From positions 620,001 to 684,000 of the forward strand of contig JADJXK010000002.1 in NCBI GenBank assembly GCA_016710325.1: 64,000 bases of DNA, in the 5' to 3' direction. The translations under genes and the position numbers were made by a program. Numbering within the stretch: the first letter of the stretch is position 1; every line of letters begins with the position of its first letter. The notes under the pieces are model-generated. The model was not told the origin of the DNA. It saw only the letters and a list, made by a program, of their open reading frames with translations, and made no database searches. The DNA comes from Candidatus Leptofilum proximum. GTDB taxonomy: Bacteria; Chloroflexota; Anaerolineae; Promineifilales; Promineifilaceae. Positions 53,701 through 62,421 of this stretch are shown here, piece by piece.

Positions 53701-56025
53701 GGCCCAGATGTAGTCACGCACTTCCTGGTTGGCCGAGTTGAGCTTGGGCAGGCTGTCGAAGCCAAACCAGGATTCGTAGGTGGTGTCACCGGCGCACGGC
53801 CCGGCCGTTTGCGGCGAGAAGTTGTACCAGCTGCGGAACGGGCTGGAGACCGATTCACACGCGCCGACGGAGGCGTAGCGATTGTACCGGTCAAAGTAGA
53901 TACTGTCTGACGACGAATGATTAAACACGCCATCCAGTACCAGGCGCATGCCCCGGCTGTGGGCCTCGGCCGCCAGCGTTTGGAACAGCGCCAGGTCGCC
54001 AAAATTGTCGTCAATCACGCCAAAGTCGGTGGTGTCGTATTTGTGGTTCGACGGCGATTCGAAGATGGGATTCATGTAGATGACCGTCACGCCCAAGTCT
54101 TGTAGGTAATCCAGCTTGTCGAGGATGCCCTGCAGGTCACCGCCGTAGAAGTTTTGGCCGTAGATCTGGAAACATTCATTTTCATCGCGCGGATCGCAGA
54201 TGGGTGTATTCCAGTCGGTGCCTTCGGAGCGCACGATGCTGCCGCCGGGGATGTTGTAGTGGAAGCTGCCCGCCGGTGTGTTGTTAGCCGGATCGCCATC
54301 GCGGAAGCGCTCGGGGAAAATCTGGTACATGATGCCGTTTTTCACCCAATCCGGCGTCTGGAACGAGGGATCGTAGACGGTGAGCTGCCAGCCGTTGTCC
54401 GGGCTGTCGCCAAAGGTCTGGCCCCAGCCGCCGTTGCGGGTGGCGTCGTCTTCGTAGTAGGCCACGGCCGTTCCATCCTGCGCAATAAAGCGGTACCAGT
54501 AAATGGTCGGCACGGCGCTGGCGGGCACGGTGGCTTCCCAATATTCATAGGTGCCATCGTCGGCCGCCAGGCTCATGTTGAGCAGCATCTGGGCGTTGAT
54601 GCGGTCATCCCAAACGCGCACCTGCGCCCCAGTGAGGTCATTGCTGGCGGCACGGAGACGGAGGGTAACGGCCGTACCGGCTTCCACTGCTCCACTCGGG
54701 GTGCGGAACAGCGTGTCGCGGCTGTCGTGACCCAGGTCGTTCCACCAGATGTCGTTGTCGTGCTCAGCCCCGCCGGGAGGATTGTTGATGCTGTCTTCGA
54801 CGGTGTTGTCGGCGCAGTTGTAGCGGATGGTAACGGCCGTTTCCGACGGCACGCTCAGCACCACATTGCTGCCGGGATAGCTCTCATCCCAGGCCTCGTT
54901 GCGCGCTATTTTGTATTCGTAGGTTCCTGCAGGCAGCGTGGTGGTGAAGCTGTACCAATCGCTGCCGGGCGTTTCCTGCCACAGCATGGTTCGCAGGTTG
55001 TCGGGCGACCATTCTGGTCCGCCAATTATCGGCTGCAAGTTACCGGCTACGGTGGCAATACACTGGTTGGCGTTGTCGGCAATACGGTTGGGGCCAGGCT
55101 GGAAGTACCAGCGCATCTGGCTGCCATCGGCCGTAAACGGCACATTGTTGGCCGGATGGGCATTGTTCCAGTTGTTGAACTCGACGATTTTGTATTCGTA
55201 AGTGCCAGCAGGCAGATTGTCCCCTTCGAAGCGATAAACGCCGTCGCCATTGTTGTCTTCCATGCCGGTTTCCAGGCAGGCATTGTTCCACTCCCCGCAG
55301 GCGGCGGAAGCGGGCAGATCGTCCTGGAAGTTGCCAGCAACCACCCAGGCAGGTGGCGGCGGCGGGGTATCCGTGGTGTGTTCCACGGAGTTGTCGGCAC
55401 AGTTATAGCGGAAGGTGACGGTGGATTCGGCTGCCAGGTTCAGCGCCACGTTGTCGACCGGATAGCTTACGCTCCACGCCTCATCGCGGGCTACCTTGTA
55501 TTCCCAGGTACCTGCCGGGATGGTGGCGGTGAAGCTGTACCAATCGCTACCGGGAGATTCCTGCCACAGCATCGTGCGCAGGTTGTCGGGCGCCCACTCA
55601 CTGCCGCCTAACTCATCCTGGAAGCTGCCGGCCACGGTGGCCACACACTGGTTCATATTGTCGGCCACGCGGTTGTCGCCGGGTTGGAAGTACCAGCGCA
55701 CCTGCCCACCGTCAGCCGTGAAGGACACGTCGTTGACTGGATGGGCGTTGCCCCAGTTGCCCAGCTCGACCACTTTGTACGCGTAGGTGCCCGCAGGCAG
55801 CCCATCGGCCACAAAGCGAGACACGCCGTCGCCATTGGTATCTTCCATGGTGGTGGCGGCACAGGCATTGTCCCACTCCCCACAGGGGGCACCGGGCAAA
55901 TCATTTTGAAAACTACCGGCAACGACCCAATCGGCCCCAAACACCAGGTTAAAGGGGACTACCAGCAGCACAAGCAAGCTGGCACCGATGAGCAACTGCC
56001 ACTTAAGATGCAATCGTCGACTCAT
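50749..56025 (-). CDS. Secreted multi-domain GH13 amylase/pullulanase
   Basis: A 1758-residue exported alpha-glucan hydrolase. Signal peptide 1-31; four pullulanase X25-like beta modules (about 33-123, 124-219, 226-318, 319-412), which are a tandem duplication of an A-B pair; an N-terminal CBM34-like domain (about 425-550); and the GH13 barrel from about 556. Catalytic residues are D795 (GWRLDVGGD), E832 (VGEEW) and D916 (LGSHDT); DGVFNH is the conserved region I. Fibronectin type III domains, a starch-binding CBM20-like domain (VYIVGDLAEFGPWNP), a Big_5-like domain and a FIMAH-like C-terminal helical domain follow. GGAGG before 56025 sets the start. It degrades extracellular starch, glycogen or pullulan; exact bond specificity cannot be read. 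Confidence 0.92.
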   Translation of the reverse strand: MSRRLHLKWQLLIGASLLVLLVVPFNLVFGADWVVAGSFQNDLPGAPCGEWDNACAATTMEDTNGDGVSRFVADGLPAGTYAYKVVELGNWGNAHPVNDVSFTADGGQVRWYFQPGDNRVADNMNQCVATVAGSFQDELGGSEWAPDNLRTMLWQESPGSDWYSFTATIPAGTWEYKVARDEAWSVSYPVDNVALNLAAESTVTFRYNCADNSVEHTTDTPPPPPAWVVAGNFQDDLPASAACGEWNNACLETGMEDNNGDGVYRFEGDNLPAGTYEYKIVEFNNWNNAHPANNVPFTADGSQMRWYFQPGPNRIADNANQCIATVAGNLQPIIGGPEWSPDNLRTMLWQETPGSDWYSFTTTLPAGTYEYKIARNEAWDESYPGSNVVLSVPSETAVTIRYNCADNTVEDSINNPPGGAEHDNDIWWNDLGHDSRDTLFRTPSGAVEAGTAVTLRLRAASNDLTGAQVRVWDDRINAQMLLNMSLAADDGTYEYWEATVPASAVPTIYWYRFIAQDGTAVAYYEDDATRNGGWGQTFGDSPDNGWQLTVYDPSFQTPDWVKNGIMYQIFPERFRDGDPANNTPAGSFHYNIPGGSIVRSEGTDWNTPICDPRDENECFQIYGQNFYGGDLQGILDKLDYLQDLGVTVIYMNPIFESPSNHKYDTTDFGVIDDNFGDLALFQTLAAEAHSRGMRLVLDGVFNHSSSDSIYFDRYNRYASVGACESVSSPFRSWYNFSPQTAGPCAGDTTYESWFGFDSLPKLNSANQEVRDYIWAGGEDAIGRYWMQWADGWRLDVGGDVDPGLTNDPNNDYWEGFRDAVHSTNSDAYIVGEEWNVATAWTLGQEWDATMNYQFGSAIMSFWRDSDFVDNDHNSGSSAGILTPLAPSELDARLHNLEERYPPEAFQAMMNLLGSHDTNRALFMLDENTGLLDDTLYDNPSYDWSDAMTRLKGVVLLQMTLPGSPTIYYGDEVGLVGPVTWDGSTWQDDPYNRLPYPWLDETGTPFYSHLQSQSSQDALFTYYQTLTTARNDSEALRVGSFDTLLVDDGANVYAYGRLLPNYSDAAVVVVNRATATQAVTINVSGYLPIGATFTDALNGGSYTVDASGNLVLGSVPGMSGAVLVADSTLSAPPVAVSDLSVTAVSSSSIDLSWSSATGATSYDVYRSLLSGGGYALIGNTASTSFSDTGLTVATGYHYVVVGRDDATGLEAALSNEAAATTAYTIGWANLQWPPTLNHTISAVNRTENVFGQIWIDGVTGQPGATPGLLAEVGFGSVGSTPDDSWTWASMSFNKDEGNNDEYAGSMLPDALGTFCYTTRYSGDGGNSWFYAANGPDEGNATCPGPFGVLTVVASADTTAPAAPTNLAVAGTTTGSISLVWDAHPNTDGDLHGFELYRDGTRIATIANPAATSYTDTAVTTGATYSYTLVAFDTSFNRSADSNAVEATAEARLVSVTFTVGVPAYTPGTVYIVGDLAEFGPWNPGLVPMTQVDATTWTYTLDIADGTAVQYKFTRGNWETVEAWGEITGLTNRAMTVEYGTDGTQLVDLTATDWGNGPDDTKAVQLWRDPIVTAVSPADGAVDVAVNTAVALTWSLPMDAGTSFEVSGPSGVVSGTFSADGTNQVITFTPDAPLAQGTTYTVLATGQVSNGNVQQVPAQSSFTTAAPPPPTADEQFEALIDKLQMLTDAGEFPGNVGKVLVKRAERAYLYYQYGLEGPAILNLTFIITTTRVMELTGFLTPADAAEVINLSTWLIAHMLQ
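54790..55930 (-). repeat. Tandem duplication of the A-B module pair
   Basis: The coding segment for residues 33-214 (55384-55929) and that for residues 226-412 (about 54790-55350) encode the same A-B arrangement; phrases such as ADNxNQC(V/I)ATVAG, PDNLRTMLWQE and RYNCADN recur in each. The similarity is also visible at DNA level. Confidence 0.8.
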
Positions 56026-56389
56026 GTTACCTCCAAAATGCAGCACGGCGCGGCCCTGCTGCGCGTTCAGTGAATAGTGATAAAAAAACCGCGATTACCT
56101 GTTTGGAGGCAATCACGGTCCTGGTTTCAACATACAAAAGCGAAAGTTGGGCCAGCAAAGCACACAGAACGCTGGCGCCAGAAGCAGCGGTTGGCAAATA
56201 CGCTGTGGTCCGTTTGGGACGGCAAGGGTTGGTTCACTTTCTTCCTGTGGCAATCGTGAGGCCGTACGGCCGTAACCATCTTCTTCTACAAAAGTGAAAC
56301 TGGTTGCAAGCACAACTAGTTGACGTATCAACCAATTGTATGACACAAAATTTAGGCCGTCAATCTTACGGCATAGCTTACAAATTCGT
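56026..56389. other. Upstream region of the amylase gene
   Basis: 364 bases without a supported gene. A short perfect palindrome CAACTAGTTG lies near 56315 and could be an operator half; one ACGGCCGT lies near 56265. The amylase promoter must be here. Confidence 0.45.
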
Positions 56390-57319
56390 TTACCCGGACG
56401 GTGCTGCTGCTTCGTTTCTGGCCTGCAAATGCTGATCCAGCAGGGCAACCAACTCAGCGCGGGAATAGTTGTGCACCGGGCTGTCGTTGGCATCCAGGAG
56501 CCTTTGGATGAGCATGTTAATCACCCGGTCGCCTTCCCATTGGGTACCCACCATGTAACGCAGTTTTGGCTTGTCAGCGAAGAGGGCATGGTAAACGGCC
56601 GTAGCCACAATCTCCGGTGACGACGGTTTGCGGTTGGTTTCTGACTCCGGCGCTTCCGGGTCCGGCGGGGCTGGCGGATTGTCAAAGCTGGCCAGGATCT
56701 GTTGGGCTTCGTCGGCGAAGGGAGGGCGGGCGCGGCGCAGGCGGGCCACCATGTCCGGCATGCCATTTGCCCCGATGTTGGAGACGATGCCGCCCGGCTG
56801 CACAATGCTGACGTGGACGTGGAACGGCCGTAACTCCTCATTCAGCGCCACCGTGTACGCCTCCAGGGCGTGTTTGGTCATCGTGTACGGCCCATACAAC
56901 TTTTTGCTCACGGTGCCGCCTTGCGAGCCGATGTTGACAATGCGGCCCTGCGCCGCCAGCAGCAAATCAAGAAACGCGTTGCTCATGCGCCACGGCCCGG
57001 CCACGTTGACATCAAAAATCTGCTGGAATTCCGCCTCGCTCCAGGTGGTAAAGTAGCCCAGACCACCGAGCCCGGCGTTGTTGACCAGGCCATAAAGCCC
57101 AGCGCCCTGGCGGGTGATGAAGGTTACGGCCGTCTCAATCTGCTCCAGATTGGTAACATCCAGCTTAATCGGTATGATGTTTTTGATGCTGCTCAGCGCC
57201 GCAAGATCCGCCTCTTTGCGAACGGCCGCATACACCAGGTGGTCTCGCTCGGCCAAATGATGCGCCAGGTGGCGGCCGATGCCGGTGCTGGCACCCGTGA
57301 TCAAAACTGCTTTTTGCAT
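56390..57319 (-). CDS. Short-chain dehydrogenase/reductase
   Basis: A 309-residue classical SDR. TGASTGIG binds the dinucleotide, NNAGLGG stabilises the core, and the catalytic serine (NIGSQGG) and YTMTK provide the Ser-Tyr-Lys triad. An extended C-terminal part of about 70 residues after the usual fold contains a proline-rich loop. The arrangement resembles 17-beta-hydroxysteroid-dehydrogenase-like SDRs; substrate unknown. Confidence 0.92.
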   Translation of the reverse strand: MQKAVLITGASTGIGRHLAHHLAERDHLVYAAVRKEADLAALSSIKNIIPIKLDVTNLEQIETAVTFITRQGAGLYGLVNNAGLGGLGYFTTWSEAEFQQIFDVNVAGPWRMSNAFLDLLLAAQGRIVNIGSQGGTVSKKLYGPYTMTKHALEAYTVALNEELRPFHVHVSIVQPGGIVSNIGANGMPDMVARLRRARPPFADEAQQILASFDNPPAPPDPEAPESETNRKPSSPEIVATAVYHALFADKPKLRYMVGTQWEGDRVINMLIQRLLDANDSPVHNYSRAELVALLDQHLQARNEAAAPSG

Positions 57320-57461
57320 GTAACTTCTCCTTATAACGTTATGACTGGATGAGAACGGCCGTTATCTTCTACCAAAAAATTAGTCTCGCCGGGTAAAATG
57401 GCCTATGATTCCCGGCCAACCATTGCCGCCACCCAACGATTTCCCAACGAATGACCCTATA

Positions 57462-57492
57462 TTGCCACCCAAATTACCATTTATGATACAAT
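57462..57492 (+). promoter_or_regulatory. Promoter of the moxR operon
   Basis: TTGCCA (57462-57467) and TACAAT (57487-57492) with a 19-base spacer, about 40 bases before the start codon. Spacing is slightly long. Confidence 0.4.
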
Positions 57493-57531
57493 CTTGTCCA
57501 CTACCAAAATCAACCCAGAAGGAGCGTCTAG

Positions 57532-58485
57532 ATGGCAAATATCGAGGCTATTGCCAACCGCATTGTGGAAAATGTAGAAAAAGTTATTGTCGGTAAACGA
57601 TCAGCGGTGCAGTTAACCGTGTTAGGCTTGTTGTGCCAGGGCCACATTTTAATTGAAGATGTGCCCGGTGTAGGGAAAACGGTCCTGGCCAAGTCTTTAT
57701 CCAAGTCGGTTGGCTGTAAGTTCCAACGCATCCAGTTTACGCCAGATATGCTGCCGAGTGATGTAACGGGCGTTTCCGTTTTTAACCAGAAAAACCGCGA
57801 GTTTGAATTCCGCCCCGGCCCAATCCATGCCCAGATTGTGCTGGTTGATGAAATTAACCGGGCCACCCCCAAAACCCAGTCAGCCTTGCTGGAAGCGATG
57901 GAAGAAAAGCAGGTAACCGTAGACGGCACGACCTATCCGCTGGAAAAGCCGTTTATGGTACTGGCCACACAAAACCCCATTGAGTATGAAGGCACCTTCC
58001 CCTTGCCGGAGGCCCAGCTGGACCGCTTTTTGCTGCGCATTCGCCTGGGTTACCCTAGCAAAGAACATGAGATGGCGATTCTGGACGGCCAGCAGTACCA
58101 TCACCCCATCGAAGCCCTTGAACAAGTAGTTTCGGTGGAGGAACTGCAAGAGGTGCAAACGGCCGTTAAAGAGATGTACATCGACAACCTGGTGAAGGAG
58201 TACATCATCGAAATTGTGCGGCGCACCCGCGAACACCCGGATGTATACCTGGGGTCCAGCTCACGCGGCGCTTTGGCGCTGTACCGCCTGGGCCAGGCGC
58301 GGGCGGCCATGTTTGGCCGCGATTACGTGCTGCCCGATGACGTGAAGGCGCTGGCCGGAGCCGCGCTGAGCCATCGCATCATCGTTGGCCCGGCGGCGCG
58401 CATCAAGGACATCGAGCCAGATGCCATTGTGCAAGATATTTTGGACCGTGTGCCGGTGCCTGGCGCCCAGGTCAAAGCGCCTTAA
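57532..58485 (+). CDS. MoxR-family AAA ATPase
   Basis: A 317-residue AAA+ ATPase of the MoxR branch, which acts as a chaperone for maturation of partner proteins with von Willebrand or DUF58 domains. Walker A is EDVPGVGKTVLAKSL, Walker B is IVLVDEINRATPKTQ and the family sensor region is ATQNPIEYEGTFPLPEAQLDRF. AAGGAGCG upstream sets the start. It is the first gene of an operon with the DUF58 and PDZ genes. Confidence 0.95.
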   Translation: MANIEAIANRIVENVEKVIVGKRSAVQLTVLGLLCQGHILIEDVPGVGKTVLAKSLSKSVGCKFQRIQFTPDMLPSDVTGVSVFNQKNREFEFRPGPIHAQIVLVDEINRATPKTQSALLEAMEEKQVTVDGTTYPLEKPFMVLATQNPIEYEGTFPLPEAQLDRFLLRIRLGYPSKEHEMAILDGQQYHHPIEALEQVVSVEELQEVQTAVKEMYIDNLVKEYIIEIVRRTREHPDVYLGSSSRGALALYRLGQARAAMFGRDYVLPDDVKALAGAALSHRIIVGPAARIKDIEPDAIVQDILDRVPVPGAQVKAP

Positions 58486-58497
58486 GAGGCACCCACT

Positions 58498-59808
58498 ATG
58501 TTGTTAAACCTAAGACAGCAACGGCGTACGGCCGTCATCTTGCTGGCCGTTGTGGCGTTGATCGGTGGATTGGTGACCGGGCGGGATATTTTGTTCAACC
58601 TGGCTTACCTGCTGGGGCTGCTGCTCATCATTTCCTTTGCCTGGGCCTGGGCCAACATCAACTGGGTGCACCTGTCCCGTGTGACCCGCACCCGGCGTGC
58701 CCAGGTGGGACGGCCGTTGGAAGAGCGGTTCACCGTGCGCAACACCAGCCGTATCCCCAAGCTGTGGCTGGAAGTGCGCGACTTTGCCACACTGCCCAGC
58801 CATTTTTCCAGCCACGTGGTTAACGGCCTGAGTGGGCGCAGCACCCACAGCTGGCGCGTCACCACTATCTGCCGCCAGCGAGGACGTTACCAGCTTGGCC
58901 CCATCCGCCTCACCAGCAGCGATCCATTTGGCCTGTTCCCTATGCAGCGCGATTTGATGCCCACCACCAACGTGGTCATTTACCCCTTAACGTTTGAAAT
59001 TCACCAGTTTGCCTTGCCGTTGGGCGTGCTGCCCGGCGGCGATGCGCTGCGCCGCCGCACCCATTACATCACCACCAACGCGTCCGGCGTGCGTGACTAT
59101 GCGCCGGGCGACAGCTTCAGCCGGATTCATTGGCGCAGCACCGCCCGCCGCGAGCGGCTCATTGTGAAGGAGTTTGAGCTGGATCCCCTGGCCGACATCT
59201 GGATTGTGCCCGACATGGCAGTGTTCAGCCACATCACCCCCCGGAAAGATGCCTTTGCTCCGCCGCCGGGCAGGGGCGAGCTGCCCGAGTGGATGCGGTT
59301 GGAAGAATTTAAGCTGCCCGCCACGACCGAAGAGTACACGGTCACCATTGCCGCCTCGCTGGCGCAGTACTTCTTGCGCCACGACCGGGCCGTGGGCATG
59401 CTGGGTTATGGCCAGACCAACGAAGTAGTGCAGCCGGACCGGGGCGAGCGGCAGATGAACCGCATCCTGGAAACACTCTCCGTACTTCGCGCCGAAGGTG
59501 AAGTGCCCATCCCCGATGTCCTGAATGCGGAATCACACCTGTTTCCCCGCGGCACCACGGTCATTGTGGTGACACCGACCACACGCGAAAACTGGCCGAT
59601 GGCCGCACGCCAGCTGGCACGGCGCGGCCTGCGGGTGGTGACGGTGCTGGTCAATCCTGCCTCGTTTGGCGGCTCCCACTCCCCGGACCAGGTGTACATG
59701 ATGCTGCAAGCCAGCGGCATGGTGGTGTACATGGTCAACAACGGGGATGATTTAACGGCCGTTCTCAGCCACAGCGTTAAGCGAGCCGGGCATGTCACGA
59801 TGGTCTGA
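58498..59808 (+). CDS. DUF58 domain membrane protein
   Basis: A 436-residue protein with two N-terminal membrane helices (about 13-55) and a beta-rich cytoplasmic or external part ending in the DUF58 block; ASGVRDYAPGDSFSRIHWRSTARRERLIVKEFE is the family signature region. DUF58 proteins are the standard partners of MoxR ATPases. The C-terminal portion has a VWA-like look. It begins 12 bases after moxR and overlaps the PDZ gene by 17 bases. Confidence 0.93.
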   Translation: MLLNLRQQRRTAVILLAVVALIGGLVTGRDILFNLAYLLGLLLIISFAWAWANINWVHLSRVTRTRRAQVGRPLEERFTVRNTSRIPKLWLEVRDFATLPSHFSSHVVNGLSGRSTHSWRVTTICRQRGRYQLGPIRLTSSDPFGLFPMQRDLMPTTNVVIYPLTFEIHQFALPLGVLPGGDALRRRTHYITTNASGVRDYAPGDSFSRIHWRSTARRERLIVKEFELDPLADIWIVPDMAVFSHITPRKDAFAPPPGRGELPEWMRLEEFKLPATTEEYTVTIAASLAQYFLRHDRAVGMLGYGQTNEVVQPDRGERQMNRILETLSVLRAEGEVPIPDVLNAESHLFPRGTTVIVVTPTTRENWPMAARQLARRGLRVVTVLVNPASFGGSHSPDQVYMMLQASGMVVYMVNNGDDLTAVLSHSVKRAGHVTMV

Positions 59809-60532
59809 CGGACAGAAAAGTGCGTTAACCGTAGCCCTAATTACCACCGTCGCTGTTCTGCTTTGTTTGGCGGCGCTGGTGGGCGTGTTTTGGTTTGCGC
59901 GCCAGGTGGCAGTTGTCTCGGACCCTGCGCCGCCCACGCCCCACCCCGATGATGGTGTGTTGGTAACGGCCGTTCAGCCCAACAGCCCCGCCGCCCAGGC
60001 CAATCTCCAACCCGGACACATTTTACTGCGGCTCAACAACGATCCGATTACCTCGCCAGAGATGTTGATCCTGCTGCTGGAAAATCTACCAGCGGGGGAA
60101 GCGTTTACGTTGCTGGTACGCGATGAGGCGGGCGAACTGCGGCAGACAACGGCCGTTCGCGCCGCCGCACCACCTTACCTGGGCGTCACCATCGCCGAGC
60201 TGCCCCTACCGACGGCCAATCCCAACATAACCACACCCAACACCACCGCCACCCGCCCGCTGTTCACCGACCTACCGGTGGTTACCGGCGTGGTGCCGGG
60301 CAGCCCGGCAGAAGCGGCCGATGTGCAAGTGGGGGATGTGATTACGGCCGTTGACAACCAGGCGATTCTTAACGGGGAAGAGCTGCTCAACCAGATGGCT
60401 CAAAAAGCGCCCGGGGATACGGTGACGTTGATGCTGCGGCGAGGGGAGGAGACTTTGGTGAAAACGGCCGTGCTTGCCCCGAACCCGGAGGATGCTAGCC
60501 GGGGGTATTTGGGGATTGAATTTCGGCCGTAG
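59792..60532 (+). CDS. Membrane-anchored double-PDZ protein
   Basis: A 246-residue protein with one N-terminal membrane helix (VALITTVAVLLCLAALVGVFW) and two PDZ domains (about 50-115 and 120-245), each with its carboxylate-binding loop: YLGVTIAEL and VQPNSPAAQANLQPGH, then VVPGSPAEAADVQVGD. There is no protease domain, so it probably binds exposed C-termini and delivers them to partners. It is co-transcribed with the MoxR and DUF58 genes. The stop codon lies in a 32-base palindrome. Confidence 0.88.
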   Translation: MSRWSDGQKSALTVALITTVAVLLCLAALVGVFWFARQVAVVSDPAPPTPHPDDGVLVTAVQPNSPAAQANLQPGHILLRLNNDPITSPEMLILLLENLPAGEAFTLLVRDEAGELRQTTAVRAAAPPYLGVTIAELPLPTANPNITTPNTTATRPLFTDLPVVTGVVPGSPAEAADVQVGDVITAVDNQAILNGEELLNQMAQKAPGDTVTLMLRRGEETLVKTAVLAPNPEDASRGYLGIEFRP

Positions 60533-60558
60533 TGTCAAGGCGCGCCTTGACACTACGG
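60527..60558. terminator. Perfect 32-base palindrome at the end of the PDZ gene
   Basis: CCGTAGTGTCAAGGCG and its exact complement are joined without a loop; the TAG stop of the PDZ gene (60530-60532) lies within. A related hairpin with GTCAAGG/CCTTGAC arms is at 62388-62417. No T run follows. Confidence 0.7.
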
Positions 60559-60860
60559 TAGCTAGCGGCTGTGCCAATCTTTCAAGCCGTTGCAAGCCAG
60601 TGTCATACCCGCGAAGGCGGGTATCCATTTGGACCGCCAGAGTGGATACCCGCCTTCGCGGGAATAACAGGCAAAAGACACAGTTTTGATTGAAGATGAT
60701 ACTGCCCATTGGCATGCATGGCCCTTATTTTTGGTGCCCACCAATTTGCTATCGGAACAGACATTGTCAACCACAGGCTTGATGCTGCTGCCGGCGGTGA
60801 CCTGGTTGCCGTTTATTTTGGGAGCAGCTACCAGATTTTTGCTTTCCGTTTTTTTGCCAG
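60533..60860. other. Gap between the PDZ and LCP genes
   Basis: 328 bases holding two palindromic repeats in its first 130 bases; the remainder shows no supported gene. A 60-codon open frame at 60686-60868 has no ribosome-binding site or family resemblance. Confidence 0.5.
60605..60665. repeat. Inverted pair of CCCGCGAAGGCGGG palindromes
   Basis: ATACCCGCGAAGGCGGGTAT (60605-60624) and TACCCGCCTTCGCGGGAAT (60647-60665) are each palindromic and together form a larger hairpin. They are the same repeat class as 28045-28072. Confidence 0.85.
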
Positions 60861-62363
60861 ATGAATAAGTTTTCGAGGCAATTTCGCTACTATAGTTGGG
60901 TTCACCTGCTCTTTTGGAGTGCGCTTCTGCTGGGGACTGCCTGCCAATCATCGTTTGCACCAACACCAACCGCTAGTGTGCTTTTGCCCACTGAAACGAG
61001 CCAACCCATTGCAGCCTCGGCCGTTTCCACCGCCCCTGCTTCCGCTACGCCCACAATCACACCAGCCAATTCCCCTACCGCTACGGCCGTTTCCCCTCCC
61101 ACCGCCACCGCCACACCTGAACCAAGCGCCACGATACGGCCGTATCCTACCCTCGACTTCACGATTGCCACTCCGGCAACGGCCGTACCCTCACCCGTCC
61201 CCCCCTTTCCCAAACCCGAGCATATCACCAACATCGTCCTGCTGGGCAATGACGTGGAATTTCCCCAGGGCGGCCGCACCGACAGTATCATCATCGTTTC
61301 TATCAACCGGCAGACCAAAACGGCCGTGCTGCTCACCCTGCCTCGCGACCTCTACGTCGTTATTCCCGGTTGGAAGATGACGCGCCTCAACCTGGCCCTG
61401 CCCCACGGCCACGGGGTTAACTACCCCGGCGGCGGTGGCGGCCTCATCAAAGACACCATCGAGTACAACCTGGGCATTCCCATCGACTACTACGCCCGCA
61501 TCGGGTTTGACGGCTTCAGGCGGGTGGTAGACACGCTGGGCGGTGTGGAAATCGTTAATACCTGTGCCCTCACCGACTGGCGGCTGATCGCCCCCGACCT
61601 GGACCCGGACCTGGAGGAAAGTTGGGAGGAGTTCACCCTGGAGCCAGGCGTACATGAAATGGACGGCGATCTGGCGCTGTGGTACGTGCGCTCGCGCCGC
61701 ACCACCAACGACTTTGAACGAGGCTTGCGCCAGCAGCAGCTTTTACGCGCCATTTTGCACAAAGGGCTGCGGCTAAACGTGTTACCAGAACTGCCTCAGC
61801 TATGGCAGACGTTTCAAGAAACTGTGGAGACGGACATAAGCCTGCCTTTACTGCTGGAACTGGCGGCACTGGCGCCAGACGTTCAGGCCAACGGCCTCCA
61901 GCATCTGACGCTGGCTGGGAACAGTGTGGCGGCGTGGAGGGAACCGGGCAGTGGTGCGGCCGTTCAGCTTTTGCAATGGCCAGAGGCGTCTGCCACGCTG
62001 ACGCGGGTGATGCAGCCGCCGGTGCTCAACCGGGCCAATCGTCCCCCGTTGACGGTGGAAGTTGTGACGGATGATGAGACCCTGTACCGGCTAACAGCGC
62101 ACAACCTGGCCTGGCACGGCTTTGTGCCCGTATGGGTCCAGACAACTGAACCCCTGCCCACCCGCACGCGCATCGAATATTTTGCCCCCAACTTCAAGGC
62201 GTCTTACGATTGGCTGTTGAGCTGGCTGTTTCACCAGCAGCCGGACGATATTTTGCTGAAATCAGAAACGTCAGGGCAAACCCATTTCTACCGGGTCACG
62301 TTAGGTGCCGATGCCAATCCCTGCCTGTCGCAGCTGGACGTGCCACTGGCAGCAGGAGAATAG
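60861..62363 (+). CDS. LytR-CpsA-Psr (LCP) family lipoprotein
   Basis: A 500-residue protein that probably attaches polysaccharides to the cell wall or lipid carrier. A lipoprotein signal ends in the lipobox LLGTAC (cysteine at residue 28), then a proline/threonine-rich stalk to about residue 115, then the LCP domain: ITNIVLLGNDVEFPQGGRTDSIIIVSI, TLPRDLYVVIPGW, and the arginines in YVRSRRTTNDFERGLRQQQ. A C-terminal region of 170 residues is unassigned. The two glycosyltransferases at 32.6-34.9 kb could make its substrate, which is speculation. No good ribosome-binding site precedes the ATG. Confidence 0.9.
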   Translation: MNKFSRQFRYYSWVHLLFWSALLLGTACQSSFAPTPTASVLLPTETSQPIAASAVSTAPASATPTITPANSPTATAVSPPTATATPEPSATIRPYPTLDFTIATPATAVPSPVPPFPKPEHITNIVLLGNDVEFPQGGRTDSIIIVSINRQTKTAVLLTLPRDLYVVIPGWKMTRLNLALPHGHGVNYPGGGGGLIKDTIEYNLGIPIDYYARIGFDGFRRVVDTLGGVEIVNTCALTDWRLIAPDLDPDLEESWEEFTLEPGVHEMDGDLALWYVRSRRTTNDFERGLRQQQLLRAILHKGLRLNVLPELPQLWQTFQETVETDISLPLLLELAALAPDVQANGLQHLTLAGNSVAAWREPGSGAAVQLLQWPEASATLTRVMQPPVLNRANRPPLTVEVVTDDETLYRLTAHNLAWHGFVPVWVQTTEPLPTRTRIEYFAPNFKASYDWLLSWLFHQQPDDILLKSETSGQTHFYRVTLGADANPCLSQLDVPLAAGE

Positions 62364-62387
62364 AGAGAGGAACGGCCGTTGTGCCTC

Positions 62388-62417
62388 AGTAGGGTCAAGG
62401 CATACCTTGACCCTACT
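62388..62417. terminator. Terminator between LCP and miaB
   Basis: AGTAGGGTCAAGG (62388-62400) and CCTTGACCCTACT (62405-62417) form a perfect 13-base-pair stem with loop CATA followed by ATTTTT on the plus strand. It ends the LCP gene and, from the other side, the convergent miaB gene. Confidence 0.85.
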
Positions 62418-62421
62418 ATTT

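Noticed and set aside
60686..60868. Small hydrophobic protein before the LCP gene
   Set aside because: No ribosome-binding site, no family resemblance, and the antisense frame is equally open.
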